NCBI GenBank assembly: GCA_010909165.1 | Contig: MU008180.1 | Location: forward strand, 681,884 to 745,883 | Direction of reading: 5' to 3' | Length of the DNA: 64,000 nt | From: Anthoceros angustus | Taxonomy: Eukaryota; Streptophyta; Anthocerotopsida; Anthocerotales; Anthocerotaceae | Shown here: positions 12,417-24,192 of the stretch, piece after piece | How positions within the stretch are numbered: position 1 is the stretch's first letter | Layout of the letters: each line of letters starts with the position of its first letter | The notes under the pieces: model-generated | Database searches by the model: none | What the model was told of the DNA's origin: nothing | What the model saw: only the letters and a program-made list of their open reading frames with translations | Made by a program: the position numbers and the translations under genes

Positions 12417-12470
12417 CTTCTCCTCCAGCTCCAGCTCCAGCTCCAGCTCAAGCTCCAGCTTCAGCGCCAG
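12417..12470. repeat. CTCCAG hexanucleotide repeat
   Basis: CTCCAGCTCCAG repeats with later degenerate copies. Similar short runs follow at 12584-12607 (GGAAGC) and 13287-13312 (CTTCGC). Confidence 0.8.
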
Positions 12471-14624
12471 CTGCTGCTCCTCCTTGTGCGTCAGCTCGGG
12501 CTAATCCCGTGCGGAAGAAGGGGTTAGTCCCATCATGGATCGCGCAAGTTGTGCATGGCGAGCACGGTGGATTGGGAGGGAAGCGGAAGCGGAAGCGGAA
12601 GCGGAGGAGGCATCTCGGCGCGAGAATTAGGTCGAAGTGCGAGCGCGGGGCCTGGCAGATAGCGCCGGACTCGGACCTCGGGCTCGGAGCCCGGAATGCC
12701 TGGCCGATTATTAATACGCTAATGCGACGAATTGCGCGGGGCGAGTGAGGAGTCGGGTGGGGCGTCGCAGCGGGCTGGTGTAGGCCTAGGGCGTGTTTCA
12801 TTGGGGAGCGTGGAGCGTGGAGAGAGGCTGTCAGCGCCCGCCACATTCAACGGAGCCTCGGCTCCTGCCCCGAGCCCGAGCCTGGAGCCTGGAGCCTGGG
12901 GCCTGGGGCCTGGCTGCCCGTGTGGGCGCCGGGCTCTCACATGCGGGAAGCTGAGCCCGGCGGGCTGCCCGGCTGACTTTTTTAAGCAGCGAATGCCTGC
13001 GACTGCGCACGTAGCCCCGGGCCCCGGGCGTCCGGGCCCCCCGGGCCCCCGGGCCCCGGTCCCCGGTCCCCGGTCCGTCAGAGATTAACGCCGGTTAAAA
13101 TCATTGGCCGCGAGTCGGAAACCCGGACTATCGTAACTGTAACTACTAGTGCATGGTTGTACAATTGTCTAGTTCGCGTTTGTACCCCAACCGGAACGAA
13201 GCATGGAGCTGGAGCGGAATGAAGAATGAAAGGGAATGGCTTCATCCCCGCCCGCCCAGTGCGCGCAGGGCTGCTTCCGGGCTGCTTCGCCTTCGCCTTC
13301 GCCTTCGCCTTCTGCTTCTCTTACTTATGTTACTTCACTTTTACTCCCGAATCCCTGACTCCCGCTCCGCTTCTTCTTTTTATATGATAGGATCATTGTA
13401 TGCGAGATAGCAGTTATAGGTAGCTACTCGTACCGACGCGGGCGCCGTAGCTAAATTTTCTCCCAGAACAGCGGCCAGCCAGTGCGGGGGCGAGTCGCGG
13501 AAGTCGCTCCCTGCAGCGAACGACATGCGGATGGAACAGGGAAAGTGGGGAAGAGACGCACAGGGCCACCGGTGGCGCCGTCGGCGGGGCGCCCTTCGAC
13601 TTCGACTTCGCCTCTGCCTCTAGTTACAACACCATTCTGTTTCCTGTTTCCAGTCTCCAGTCTCCAGTCTCCTGTCTCCAGGCTCGTGTTTCCTGTAGCC
13701 TGTAGCAGTGGCTACTGTGCTGTAGAAGCAGCATCTTGCGCGAACATGGGCGCAGGCAGCTTCGGGTCGGGGCCCATGTTCTCGCGCCGAGACTGCAGGC
13801 CCTGCAATGCGAGGCCACATTCAGGCCCCACTCCCAGCACTCCCAGGCGCCCCGCTCCCGGAGACCCCTCACCCGCCCAAGCTCCTCGGCAACACTGTGA
13901 GGCGCACCACCCACGTACACCCTCCGTGTTTCCATCCCCCTGGACCCTCCACACACAATCCCCGCCGCCGCTCCACACACCGGCATGTGTTGCCCCCCGC
14001 TTCCGTCACCTCAACCCATGTTTGTCAACGTGTTTTCACGCCTCCATTACCCCGCCTGCCCTCCTCTGTTCAACAATCACGCGTCACGCCATTGCTCGCT
14101 CCCGGAACTCCACCCATCACCATCTTCCCCCCCAAAATTCCCACATCTTCCGCCGGAGATCAAAACGCTCTCATCTCAAAACTCCCTTTTCATTCCCTTT
14201 CATTCATTTGTGAACAAGTCTCGCGCACAAAGGCCGGACAACTTGAAAAAATATTGGGCGCTATTATTATGAGGTCCCTCTCCCGCCACTCGCTCTCACT
14301 ATTTACGTGTGTCACCGCTCAACCGCACCGCAAGCAGCCTTCATCGCTTCCACGCTCCGCTCTCACGGATCCCGGCTGAGGTAGGTAGGGCCTGCTCCTC
14401 CCTGCGCAACACATCGATCAAGCGCTGTTGTACCATCTCCATCCTCTTCACAAACTCCACAACGAAGCAAAGCAGTCTCAGCCTTTCCACCCACTTCCAC
14501 ATACCTCATGTTGCCTGCCTTGCCTTGCCTCGCCTTGCCTCCCTTGCCTGGCTGCCTGCATGGCTGCCTGTTGGAGCCGGGGTGCTGTGGATGAGAATGG
14601 ACAGGGCCGTGTTGCCTGCACGGG

Positions 14625-16835
14625 CTACCCTGCCTTCCTGCGGATGGTGGCTCTGGGCTCGAACAGCTTGGGGGCCTTCTTCACGTTGCCGCGGCCCAGG
14701 ACCTCGTACGTGAGGTAGTCAGGGCAGCACCTGGACTGCTCCATGTCCTCGAACAGGCGGCACATGAGGACCTTCTCCCCCGCGTGCTCCAGCCAGTTCA
14801 TGAGAGTGGTGTATGTGAACACGTCCGGGGTCACGCCGTTCCTCTTCATCTCCTGGAAGATGTGGCATGCCTCCCCCGCCTGCCCTGCGCTGCCCAGGGC
14901 GTCGATGTAGGCGTTGTAGGCTATCAGGTTGCCCTCGATGCCGCTGTCCTTCATCTCCTGGAACAGCTTGCGGGCGATGTGGGTGCGTCCTGTCTTGCCC
15001 AGGGCGTCGATTAGGGCACTGTATGTCACCACGTCCGGGGGGATGCCTGCTGCCTTCATCTCTGTCAGGAGCTTCATGGCGTGGTTTATCCTCCATGCTT
15101 TGCCACAAGCGTCGATGATGGTGTTGTAGGTGATGAGGTCGGGGCGGATGCCCTTCTCCTTCATCTCGTCGAACAGCGCCAGGGCGTCGGTGATCTCCCC
15201 TTCCTTGCCGTAGGAGTCGATGAGGATGTTGTACACAGTCACAGTGAGTTCCATGCCCTTGTCCTTCATCTCCTTGAACACTGCGTATGCGTCGTGCCGT
15301 CGTCCCGCCCTGTCGAAGCCGTCGATGAGGATGTTGTAGGTGATGGGATCCGGGGCCACTCCCCGTGCCTTCATCTCCTCCAAGTAGCTCAATGCCTTTC
15401 CTGCTTGCCCCGGTTCTTTGAAGTAGCCATCCATCATGCTGTTGTAGGCTATGACGTTGGGAACCTTCCGCAGTTGCTTCAGCTTGTCGAAGTACCTGCC
15501 TGCAAGTTCCATCCGGCGGGCCTTTGCAAGCGCGCTGATCATAGTGTGGTAGCTGCATTCGTCTGGGCTGATGTTCTGGGCCTTCATCTCCTTGAACAGC
15601 TTGCGTGCCTTGTCTGCTTCGCCCACCTTGCCATACCCATCCATCATCACGTTGTAGGCAAATACGTTTGCTATTCCATGCTGCTTCATCTCTTCGAACA
15701 GCTCGCTTGCATGATCCATGTGCTTGCTCTTGCGTAGGGCACTGAGGAGGACACCGTAGCTGTATGCAGTGGGTACTATCCCCTTGTTCTTCATCTCTTC
15801 GAACTGCAGCCAAGCCCCACCCACTTCACCCACCTTGATGAAGCCGTCCACCAGAGCACTATACGTGAGCACACTAGGAGTCCAACCCTTCTCTTTCATC
15901 TCGTCGAACAGCTTGCAAGCTTCATCCATTTTGCCCTGCTTCGCAAAGCTGTTCATCATGCAGGTGTAGGTATACGAGTCCGGTGTGCATTCCACTTCCA
16001 GCATCCGCTGGAAAACCATCAGACAAGTCATATGCTCACCCGACTCCGCCAGCACGTTGATCAGGCTGTTGAAGGTGATCACATTCGGAGGGCAGCCGTA
16101 GATAGGCATGGTATCCAGAATCTCAACTGCCTCCTTGAACTTCCTGGCCTTGCCATACCCGATGATGAGGGTGGTGAATGTGGAACTCAGGTTGCAGCCC
16201 CTCTTGTGCATTTTGCCCAAGATGCTTGACACCTCCTCAAACTTTCGGGATCTGCAAACCAGTTTCACCAACGCACTATAAGCTGAGCAGCTGAGCACCG
16301 AATTCACTGTCGATTCAGCCCACCGCAAGAAGGTCAAGGCAGTTTCGACCTGCTGTTGCTCCCTCAGCACCTCTGCCACCACGACTGGTGTCATGCTTCC
16401 CTTCACCTCATTCAAGGCCTCCTCCAAACGAGAACTACATGTCTCCTTCTTCAGCTTACTCGAGATCCACGCAATCATTTCATCCCTACCCATTGGTCTC
16501 TTCTCATCCGAATCACGAACCAGATGTGGCCCCACTGTCAAATGCCTCTCCATTCCTAGCTTGCACTTGCTCATCAGGCGTGTGCTGCGAGAGGTCTGCA
16601 AACTTTGGGGCACAAAATTTGCATACGTTAGAATTCCGTAAACCCCAGACTTCAGCTGCAGAGGCACATCGATACGCACGTATCCTGACCCACTGCCCCA
16701 TTTCCATGACGTCGTGAAGAGCTGCCTTGAACGGTCCCCACAACCACAGAATTGCTGGATAAACCTCCAGCATTTCCATTGGACTCCACTTCCACAAATA
16801 ATCCGATGCTGTCGCAGCAAGGAGAATGACTTCAT
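14625..16835 (-). CDS. P-type pentatricopeptide-repeat protein
   Basis: Intronless 736-residue protein. The frame extends to 16880, but the first ATG is at 16835 (MKSFSLLRQHRIICGSG). After about 170 residues, with a probable organelle-targeting N-terminus, come about 15 tandem PPR motifs of the canonical 35-residue length, for example ITYNILIDGFDRAGRRHDAY and VTYSALIDALGKTGRTH. Nearly all units have the P-type spacing, and no L, S, E, DYW or SMR domain is seen. P-class PPR proteins bind single-stranded organelle RNA and act in transcript stability, splicing or translation. The RNA target cannot be told here. Its 5' end faces the plus-strand gene at 17468, with about 630 bases between them that probably serve as a shared promoter. 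Confidence 0.9.
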   Translation of the reverse strand: MKSFSLLRQHRIICGSGVQWKCWRFIQQFCGCGDRSRQLFTTSWKWGSGSGYVRIDVPLQLKSGVYGILTYANFVPQSLQTSRSTRLMSKCKLGMERHLTVGPHLVRDSDEKRPMGRDEMIAWISSKLKKETCSSRLEEALNEVKGSMTPVVVAEVLREQQQVETALTFLRWAESTVNSVLSCSAYSALVKLVCRSRKFEEVSSILGKMHKRGCNLSSTFTTLIIGYGKARKFKEAVEILDTMPIYGCPPNVITFNSLINVLAESGEHMTCLMVFQRMLEVECTPDSYTYTCMMNSFAKQGKMDEACKLFDEMKEKGWTPSVLTYSALVDGFIKVGEVGGAWLQFEEMKNKGIVPTAYSYGVLLSALRKSKHMDHASELFEEMKQHGIANVFAYNVMMDGYGKVGEADKARKLFKEMKAQNISPDECSYHTMISALAKARRMELAGRYFDKLKQLRKVPNVIAYNSMMDGYFKEPGQAGKALSYLEEMKARGVAPDPITYNILIDGFDRAGRRHDAYAVFKEMKDKGMELTVTVYNILIDSYGKEGEITDALALFDEMKEKGIRPDLITYNTIIDACGKAWRINHAMKLLTEMKAAGIPPDVVTYSALIDALGKTGRTHIARKLFQEMKDSGIEGNLIAYNAYIDALGSAGQAGEACHIFQEMKRNGVTPDVFTYTTLMNWLEHAGEKVLMCRLFEDMEQSRCCPDYLTYEVLGRGNVKKAPKLFEPRATIRRKAG

Positions 16836-17467
16836 GCTGGCTCTAAGAGCGGACTGCGTGATGGGGACTTCCTGCCACAATCACTACCTCGGATGAGGGG
16901 CTGCGGACACCCGACATCGTCCATCGAGAGCCGCATCCTTTCTGCTGAATGCCTTACAAACTTTATACGTTTGTAGAGAAATGTCCTACGTTCTACAACC
17001 CTAAACCCCAGTGATCTTCTTTGTGTACCCCGGTGTTGCAGAGAATCACATGCAGTGAAAATGGGAACTACGGCTGGAGCTGCTCCACCCACAATCCGCC
17101 AAGCATGCCCGCCCTCCATCTGTGTTGCGCACCAAGATGCTGCTTCTCCAGCTTTGCCACGGTTCTGCTCGCAAGGCCGAATCAACAGTCCAGGTTACTA
17201 GTTTCTCCTCATTGCGAAGCCCACGGGAACGTTCGGCCCTCGTTAGCTGACGTAGTGCTGGTCTCCGCAGCTGATTCCCAGCGCCTACGAGGACCTTGGA
17301 ACAGCTGTTCCATCAGCTGCAAGGGTGTTTCTAATGGAAAGCCAGGCAGAGGTACGTGTCAGTGCTCCTCCTCAAAATTTTGCTTCACTGGATAGAGTGG
17401 AAATGCCACAGTTCTATGCAAGATAGGTGTGTGGGAATTGCTTGTGTGCTAAGTTTGCCCACTTATA
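16836..17467. other. Probable bidirectional promoter region
   Basis: 632 bases between the divergent PPR gene (-) and the unknown conserved gene (+). No convincing coding sequence is present. The frames at 17021-17395 and 16832-17185 have no recognisable content. Confidence 0.45.
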
Positions 17468-19037
17468 ATGGTAGGAAGAGGTGGGCAACAAGCAGGTCCT
17501 ACTGGAAATGGTGATATTTATTCCAGCAGAAGGCCTGGTGGTGTGGGAGGCTGGTCTCCACATCTCTCTGATGTATCATCAGCAAGAACGGAGGCAGGTG
17601 GGAGTTTTGCGGGAAGTTCCGGAGGAAAGTTAAGCAAGTCCGAAAAGAGGTTTGGGAAGGAGCATGAAGGTGAGGATCCATACCGTGAGCTCGAAGGTGG
17701 TGGGAAAGTGTACCTTGATGAGCTCGACATTCTGGACTTGCTGGACCCACACCCTTTCTTGCGTCCCATGAAGCGGTCGACTTACAACCATGCAGCATTT
17801 ATTTGGTGCGGGTTCCTCCATGAGTGTCCGGATTCTTTCCTCCATGCTGCATATTTCCCAGTTCTCCTCACTCCATTGATCTGCACGCGATTGCAGGAAA
17901 AAGATAGGAGATATTCCAGAGGAACGAAGGCATCGTTTAATCGAAATACTTCAGCCTAAGTGAGACTTGTTTGAGCAACCTGTTCACTTGTCTGAGCTTG
18001 CACCGTAGTACAGACATAATCTTTTGATGCTATTGTTCATCTCCTTAGGTTGTGAAACATCTTGGTCCAGGCACATTGACAAAATGTGGGAGCTAGCTGG
18101 CTTGAGGTATGAGGATGACAACCTTGCTGCAGAAGATCCTTTTAGCATGTTTGCAACCATGGATCGCGGAAAACCTGTGTACTGGGATGGACAAGTCAAT
18201 GGAGGTAAGAGCTGTGGTGAAGTCCACTTCAAGGAAGTAGAATCCCATAGAGATCCGGGCTGCGTTCGTCTTGCATTCCTGAAATCTTGCTGTTGTGTGG
18301 ACTGTGGTTTGACTTCGAAGTACCTTGGGCTATTGGTTGGTGCAGCAGGTTCCAGAAGGTGAGCTTTTCCGCTGTTCCTAAACGCTTGCATGTTTCCATC
18401 ATTTGTCTTGGACCACAGTTCCAAACCATGTTACTTCCATTGAATCTGTTTCCTTGACTCCTTCACAGGTCTTCTTCAAGGGTCAGGATGGGAGGCTGTT
18501 CGGAAGGACGATTGCAGGTATTCCATTTCTCTTGGCTTCAACCATCTCTCTGAATTTTGGGATATTGCTCACTGAAGCTGAACTGCGCAGGAGGGCTGTT
18601 GAAGCATGCAGTAAGCCGTCTCGCTCCGCTGTACTTTGAAGTCAAGAGAGCCAGCATTGTGAAAGCCACGGATGAGCCCTGCGATCTTGCGTTTGATTAT
18701 GGCTCGGGGCAACTACATTTGCAGGGGACCTTGCCCCAGGGCTTCCCAGCTCCAGGTACCTCCTCTTCGTTTCCCGTAAACGTGAAAGTATCACAGGTAT
18801 CCAGGTCAGGCTTCATGGTTGATGAGTAAGTTTCATGATGCAGCAAAACATTTGGGACCTTTCGGTGACGCGTACTTCGACTATGTGAGGGCTGTCGGGC
18901 CTGGTGTTGTTGTGGGCCAGGTCTGGCAAGAGGGCTTACATCCGGACCAGCCCCCTCAGCCACGGCTTGGTAACTTTGCCCTTGTAAAGCGGTACGGCAA
19001 CAGCGATGCGGAGCCGGAGGGCAGCAAGACTGGATAA
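17468..19037 (+). CDS. Conserved plant protein of unknown function
   Basis: Seven exons that join in frame: 17468-17805, 17897-17959, 18071-18204, 18321-18358, 18469-18517, 18591-18755 and 18844-19037, giving 326 residues. All introns are GT-AG and 90-130 bases long. A Gly/Ser-rich N-terminus is followed by LDELDILDLLDPHPFLRPM, then WKKIGDIPEERRHRLIEIL, MWELAGLRYEDD, PWAIGWCSRFQKVFF, LAPLYFEVK, EPCDLAFDYG and finally VRAVGPGVVVGQVWQEG. I recall plant proteins with the same blocks in the same order (WKKI.DIPEERRHRL, PLYF.V, EPCDLAYEFGDG, VGPGV.VGQAWQEG), thought to be plastid proteins with no assigned function. The 38-nt exon 4 is needed to keep the frame and restores the conserved IAW-like block. 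The stop lies only 39 bases from the 3' end of the opposite-strand PPR gene. Confidence 0.8.
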
Positions 19038-19076
19038 CACCTTCCTTGTGCCCGCAGCGAGGCCATCTGCCTTGGA

Positions 19077-21829
19077 TCAATCAGTGTCTGCATCCAACAG
19101 GCCTGAACATAGCTCTTGAAGTGCTTCACAGAGCATCGCCTCTTGTCGATGTCTCTGGTCCCCTGCCATGAATTTGTGAACCTGCTGCTCATGCTCTATC
19201 CAGCTTTGGCCTGGAGGCTTCCATGCACGGGCCCTGAGTCTCAGCTCATCTATCTCACTTGCAGAATCCAACTCGCCAGCAATGGCATATATGTTCGACA
19301 TCAGCACATAGGCCGAAGCCTGCTTTGGGTCTAGACTCACGGCATGCCCGAAGGCATCTCTTCCAAGCTCTACGTTGCCGTGTTTCCGACAAGCACCCAA
19401 GAGACACAACCACAGAGACAGGTTGGGCTGCATCGGCATGCTTCCCAGCAGCCGTTCAACCCGGCTGAACATTCCTGCACGGCCGAACAGGTCGATCATG
19501 CAGACATAGTGCTCCACCTCGGCACCAACTTCGTAATCTCTAGTCATGCTCTCGAAGTACTGCATTCCTTCGTCCACCATGCCAGCATGACTGCACGCTG
19601 ACAGGAGCGCCAGAAACGTAACGCTGTTCGGCCTCAAGCCTGCCAGACACATCTGCTCAAAACAATGAGCCGTCATCTCGCAACGCCCTTGGCGTGCGTA
19701 TCCAGCAATCAGCGCATTCCAAGCCACCGCATCCGGCTGCGGCAGGGACTCGAACACGGTTTGCGCATCTCCCATACTCCCGCACTTGCCGTAGGCGTGG
19801 ATCAGACTAGTTGCCAGAGGAAGACTGCATCGGACTCCACTATCCATCATATGCCGGTGCACGAGCAGACACATGGCCAAGGCTCCTGTGTTGCTGCAGG
19901 CCTCTAGGGCTGAAAGGAATGTGGCTTCGTCTGATTTCACACCTTGTTTCTGCATCTCAGCGAAGATCTGCAACGCCTGTTCTCCTTGCTCGTGGTGAGC
20001 ATATGCTGCTATCATGGCGTTCCATGACACAACGTCTCGGCATGACAGCTGGTCAAACAAGCGCTGAGCCTCCTTGATGCTTCCGCACTTTGCATACATA
20101 CTCACCAAGGTGTTACCGACGAAGACATCAGATCCGAACCCCGCCGTGGCAGCATCTGCATGTAGTTTCTTCCCCTTCTGCAACATCCTCTCTTTGTTCG
20201 CTTGCCCTTGCAGGGATTCGGTGTCCTCCTGTTCGGCAACGGCTCCACAAGCTTGAAGACAGCTGACAAAAGTTCGGGCATTTGGCCTGATCCCTTTGTC
20301 TTGCATTTCGTCGTACAGCTGCAGCGCCAGTTCTCCTTGGCCCTGCTGAGCATATGCTGCGAACATGGCATTCCAGGACACTACATTCCGATGGGACAAT
20401 CCATCGAACACCTGTTTAGCATCCTCGATTCTTCCACACTTAGCATACAAGCTGACTAAAGTACTAGCAACGAAGCTGTTTGATAGAAATCTTCGTGCAG
20501 CAGCTTCAGCATGAATCTGATGCACATTCCATAAAGACCCCAGCTTGACAGTATGTCCATCCGCGAGTGTGATTTCCTCCTCCCTTTCGGCAAGGGCGCC
20601 ACAGGCTTGGAGAGAGCTCACAAAGGTCCGTGCATCGGGCTTGATGCCCTGCTCTTGCATTTGCCTGAAAATGTGCAACGCCTTTTCGCCTTCTTCCTGT
20701 TCAGCATAAGCTGCGATCATGGCATTCCATGAGACTACATCCCGCTCCGACAATCGATGAAATACCTGTTCCACATCCATGATGCTCCCACATTTTGCAT
20801 ACATGGTAACCAGACTGTTCCCGACAAATAGATCCGATTCAAAGCCTCTTGAAGCAGCAGCAGCATGTAGGCCCTTACCCACCTGCAGTGACTCTACTTT
20901 CACTCTTTGCCCATCCACAAAGGCCTTTTCCTCCTTCTCTGCAACCCCACCGCATGCCTGGAGAACGCTGACAAAGGTCCTTGCATCTGGCAAAACCCCT
21001 TCCTCTAGCATTTGCTCAAATATCTGCAAAGCTTTTTCACCTTGCTCCTGCTGCGCATAAGCTGCTAGCATGGCATTCCACGACACAGCATCCGGTTTGG
21101 ACAGTGTGTCAAACACCAGCTGCGCGGTCACAATGCTCCCACATTTTGCATACATACTCACCAGGGTGCTCCCAACATATGTGTCCGCTTCTAACCCACG
21201 TCTAAGAACCTCAGCATGAATCCTCTTACCCTGTTCCAGATCCTCCAACCTACTGCAAGCTTTGAGTAAGCTGACAGCCGTATATTTGTCAATCTGCACT
21301 CCTTCCTGCACCATTTGGTCGTAGCAGGACAGTGCCTCGTGCCACTGCCCAGCATTGCTATACCCTGCAATGATAGCTGTCCAGGAGAAGACAGTTCGGT
21401 GGGGCAATCTTCGAAAGACATGCAGCCCATCTGCAAGGCTTCCGCACTTGACGAGTGTGATCACCACAAGTTCGCCCAATATCCTATGCGACTCCAACCC
21501 ATTCGTTTCTATGTCTGCATGCACCCGCTTGGCCACAGCGAGGTCTTTGTTTCTCATGCACTCCTGCAGGACCTTCCGATATGTGTGCACCTGTTGCGCA
21601 CTCCCCTGCCACGCAGCCAGCTCTTTGTCCAGCTGTCCCTCCTTGCATTTGTTCTCTGCTCCTGGAGATAGGACCTGTGCCCTGCAAACCAATATACACA
21701 TTGAGCTGGGAAACAGCAACCCATTCTCAGTGATGGTTGTTGACAAGCGGCGAATTACCTTTCATCTCCAGTGCAGATTGAGCATATACCGCCATAGGTA
21801 GCTGGAAACCCATTCAAACAGACTTGCAT
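19077..21829 (-). CDS. PLS-type pentatricopeptide-repeat protein with E domain
   Basis: Two-exon model: exon 1 at 21829-21759 (ATG at 21829, MQVCLNGFPATYGG) and exon 2 at 21681-19077, separated by a 77-base GT-AG intron. This gives 891 residues. An ATG at 21701 inside the intron could start an unspliced version of 874 residues. The protein has long runs of P, L and S motifs, recognisable by SLVTMYAKCGSI, DVVSWNAMIAAYA and GIKPDARTFVS. It ends with an E/E+ type region (PNLSLWLCLLGACRKHGN, SAYVLMSNIYA, PPGQSWIEHEQQVHKF) and a short tail. No DYW deaminase domain follows. Proteins of this kind specify C-to-U editing sites in plastid or mitochondrial RNA, and those without DYW are thought to recruit the deaminase in trans. 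The target site cannot be predicted here. Confidence 0.88.
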
Positions 21830-22323
21830 AGCATTGGGCCAATCTACCCCAAAGCAGCCTGCCGACGAGCTGTCGGCAAGTATGCTGTCACAGTTTTTAC
21901 GTCACACATGTAAGTGCAGAGACGCTGGGAAGTGAAGGGACCTTCTGGACCATGCATCAGAACGCTGTGGAAACGGGGATCCCTGTTTATCTTCGTCCAC
22001 GAATTCCCTTTGGTTCCCTTCGAATTTTCGTATCAATCTCTGGACTATGTATCATGTAATACACTCATAAGGACCAGAAATGGAACGGGTGAGGGTGGCT
22101 GTGGGTTTTACGATCCTGAGACAGAAGCAATGGCAGCGAAGTGACCAGGGCGCGGTAATACATTTTCACGGCAGGTTAAAAGACTGCCGAAGCCTCTCAT
22201 CGGAGCGCACGAGGCAGAGAAGGCCACTGAACACACACTGGAGATCAAAAGGAACCCGAACACTAAAATAGGTACCTGTTTAAAAGTCTGAAACTACGAA
22301 CTGTCTGTGTAGACTAATTACAC
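21830..22323. other. Intergenic region, no gene seen
   Basis: 494 bases between the start of the PLS-PPR gene and the stop of TIC56, both on the minus strand. It would hold the PPR promoter and the TIC56 3' untranslated region. The small frames have no recognisable content. Confidence 0.45.
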
Positions 22324-24192
22324 TCACTTCGACTGCGCCGCAGGTTCATCTCCGGTTCCGAACACGGCTTCGATGTCCTCAGAAATTTCTGCCCACTTTT
22401 CCTGAAACAACACCCAGATCAAGAAGAGTGTCAGGTCCTGCTTGCCATCCTCACGGTTTCGAACCCACTGTTGCCTTTGAGGACTAAACACCTAGGTATA
22501 GGTAGAATACCTGGAAGGTCTCGAACCAGTCCTGCTCATAGTCTGCACGGGTGGTGAATTCTCCTAAGTCTTCGCGAAACCACTCTCTGTTGAAAGTCAT
22601 CAGATCCATGACTTGCTCCACATCGATCACCTCCCAAGGTCTCAAACCAGGGATTTCCTTTGCGAGCCTTTTCCTGCACAGATATTCCAGCATATGAGCT
22701 ACTGAAACCATGTTGCGGTACCAAGCCATTGAGAATTGAATTCACATAACAAAATACCTGACGTCATACGGGATGAACCTGTCGGGCATGTGCTTCCGTG
22801 TTCCTTCCAGGATTTGAGTGAGCTCAACGCCACCGGCCCATAAAAAGTGGGTGTGGCTCGGTGCTCTTTCACCTGGCCACACTCCTCCAGCCAGCCTCAA
22901 GACGGAGTTTTCTCGGTCCCTTAGCTCTATTGCCTCCTGCTGCAGCTGCTTGTATGACTTCTTTTCATGACCCTTCTTTGGCTTCAGAATCGGCAGTCCC
23001 CTGGCAATGTTGTGGACTATAGCAGTCCCAGCAGTTGCAAGCTTGACTGCAGAACACGTATAGCAATTAAAATGGCTCGAGAACGTGCAGTAAGGAAGCA
23101 ACCGACCTAGCGGAAGAGGTGCAGAGCTCACTGTCTGGAGTTTCAATCGCGGTCTGTAGACCATAAATCATGCCAATAGGGGCCCATTCGTCCATGTCAT
23201 CGCCCCATATGAATGTATGCTTATCCACGATACCTGCAGCCCATGCAGTTTTCAAATTCACCAACTCCATAGGTCCTCTCGTCCGCCCCAATCGGTCTTT
23301 GTAATACCACCCTCCCGACCTCATGGTGACTGCAGCACACAGACATCCAAACAACACCGGGTCAGATTCAAAGGAGCGTCAGAGCACGGCAGGCATCGTC
23401 GGGTTTCAGCAGGTCCCTCCTCCTTGCAACAGAACAGGCTAACATAAAAGGTTTTAGAGCACAGCGAGCCCAAGGGTTTAAGCAGGGTTTAAGCAATCCG
23501 GGTTTTTCCGGCTGGCCGATCTCGAACCATCAAAGAAAATAACCAGCATTCCAACGACGCGGTGGACACTCTCAAGGCACATTGGCAGAGGGAATGCAGG
23601 ACGCACAATCGAAGTATCGCTTATCCAGCCAGTTGAATCCAAGCACCTGCTGCACATCAATGGGCTTCTCCGGCGGATAGGGACGCTGCCTGTATCCCCA
23701 CAAGCCGAACTGGAATTGCTTGAAGAAATCCCAGAACCTTTTCTGCACGTCCTCCATGCGGTTCTGTGTCATCCTGGGCAGCGCCGGGCCCCCGTAAGGC
23801 CCCGGCACGTGCGGCAGGCTCCGCCACATCTTGGCATCGTCCTTCCTGGTCGGGGTATCATACCGCAGCCGCTCTTCAGCAAGTTCCTGCTCGGCCAGCT
23901 CCTCCGACTTGATCAGAAACTTGACCAGTGGGTTGTTCTTGAATTTCTCGATCTCCTTCCGGTTGGCCTCAATCTCCTCCGGTGTTTTGGCAAGCTCGAA
24001 GATGCCATCATCTTTCAACTCCTCATCCACCTCGGGATAGGTCTTGTAATCCGGCCGGTACTTCTCTTCCAGCTTGTACTGCTCCAGCCGCTTCTTCCAG
24101 TAGTCAGGAGGCAGCGTTGCCGCGGAGGTCTTGGCCTGGGCGAGCTTCGCCTCCTTCCCGCCCTTGGACCGCCCAAGCCCAAAGAGCCCCAT
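22324..24192 (-). CDS. TIC56: TIC56, subunit of the 1-MDa plastid inner-envelope translocon
   Basis: Five exons that join in frame: 24192-23607, 23329-23132, 23046-22758, 22673-22511 and 22401-22324, giving 437 residues. The ATG at 24192 gives MGLFGLGRSKGGKEAKLAQ. Conserved blocks in order are KMWRSLPHVPGPYGGPALPR, FWDFFKQFQFGLWGYRQRPY, SGGWYYKDRLGRTRGPMEL, AAGIVDKHTFIWGDDMDEWA, VWPGERAPSHTHFLWAGG and IPGLRPWEVIDVEQVMDL. The SGGWYYKDRLG...GPMEL...DTFIW part resembles a GYF-like domain. These match TIC56, a partner of TIC20, TIC100 and TIC214 (Ycf1) in chloroplast protein import. The C-terminus is shorter than the Arabidopsis protein as I remember it (about 527 residues) and lacks its basic and acidic tail. 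A frame at 24200-24574 just upstream is not clearly coding and may be leader. Confidence 0.92.

Larger units (their letters stand above)
10423..14624. other. Long upstream region of the zinc-finger gene, rich in simple repeats
   Basis: 4.2 kb between the start of the zinc-finger gene and the 3' end of the first PPR gene. It holds many purine/pyrimidine-skewed and GC-rich microsatellites, listed separately. A CTCACTCACTCATTCG-type run at about 10578-10607 sits in the probable 5' leader of the zinc-finger gene. Overlapping frames such as 11333-11878, 12732-13088 and 13482-14379 follow the repeats and match no protein I know. Confidence 0.5.

Noticed and set aside
14719-15813. 364-codon minus-strand frame
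   Set aside because: Out-of-frame shadow of the P-type PPR gene. The repeats it shows come from the PPR periodicity.
18346-18358. Ten- to thirteen-base microexon (VPE) in the unknown conserved gene
   Set aside because: Its phase does not fit the neighbouring exons. The 38-base exon 18321-18358 fits both phase and homology.
21699-21701. ATG at 21701 as the only start of the PLS-PPR gene
   Set aside because: It falls inside a good 77-base GT-AG intron. The upstream ATG at 21829 joins in frame, though an unspliced form cannot be excluded.
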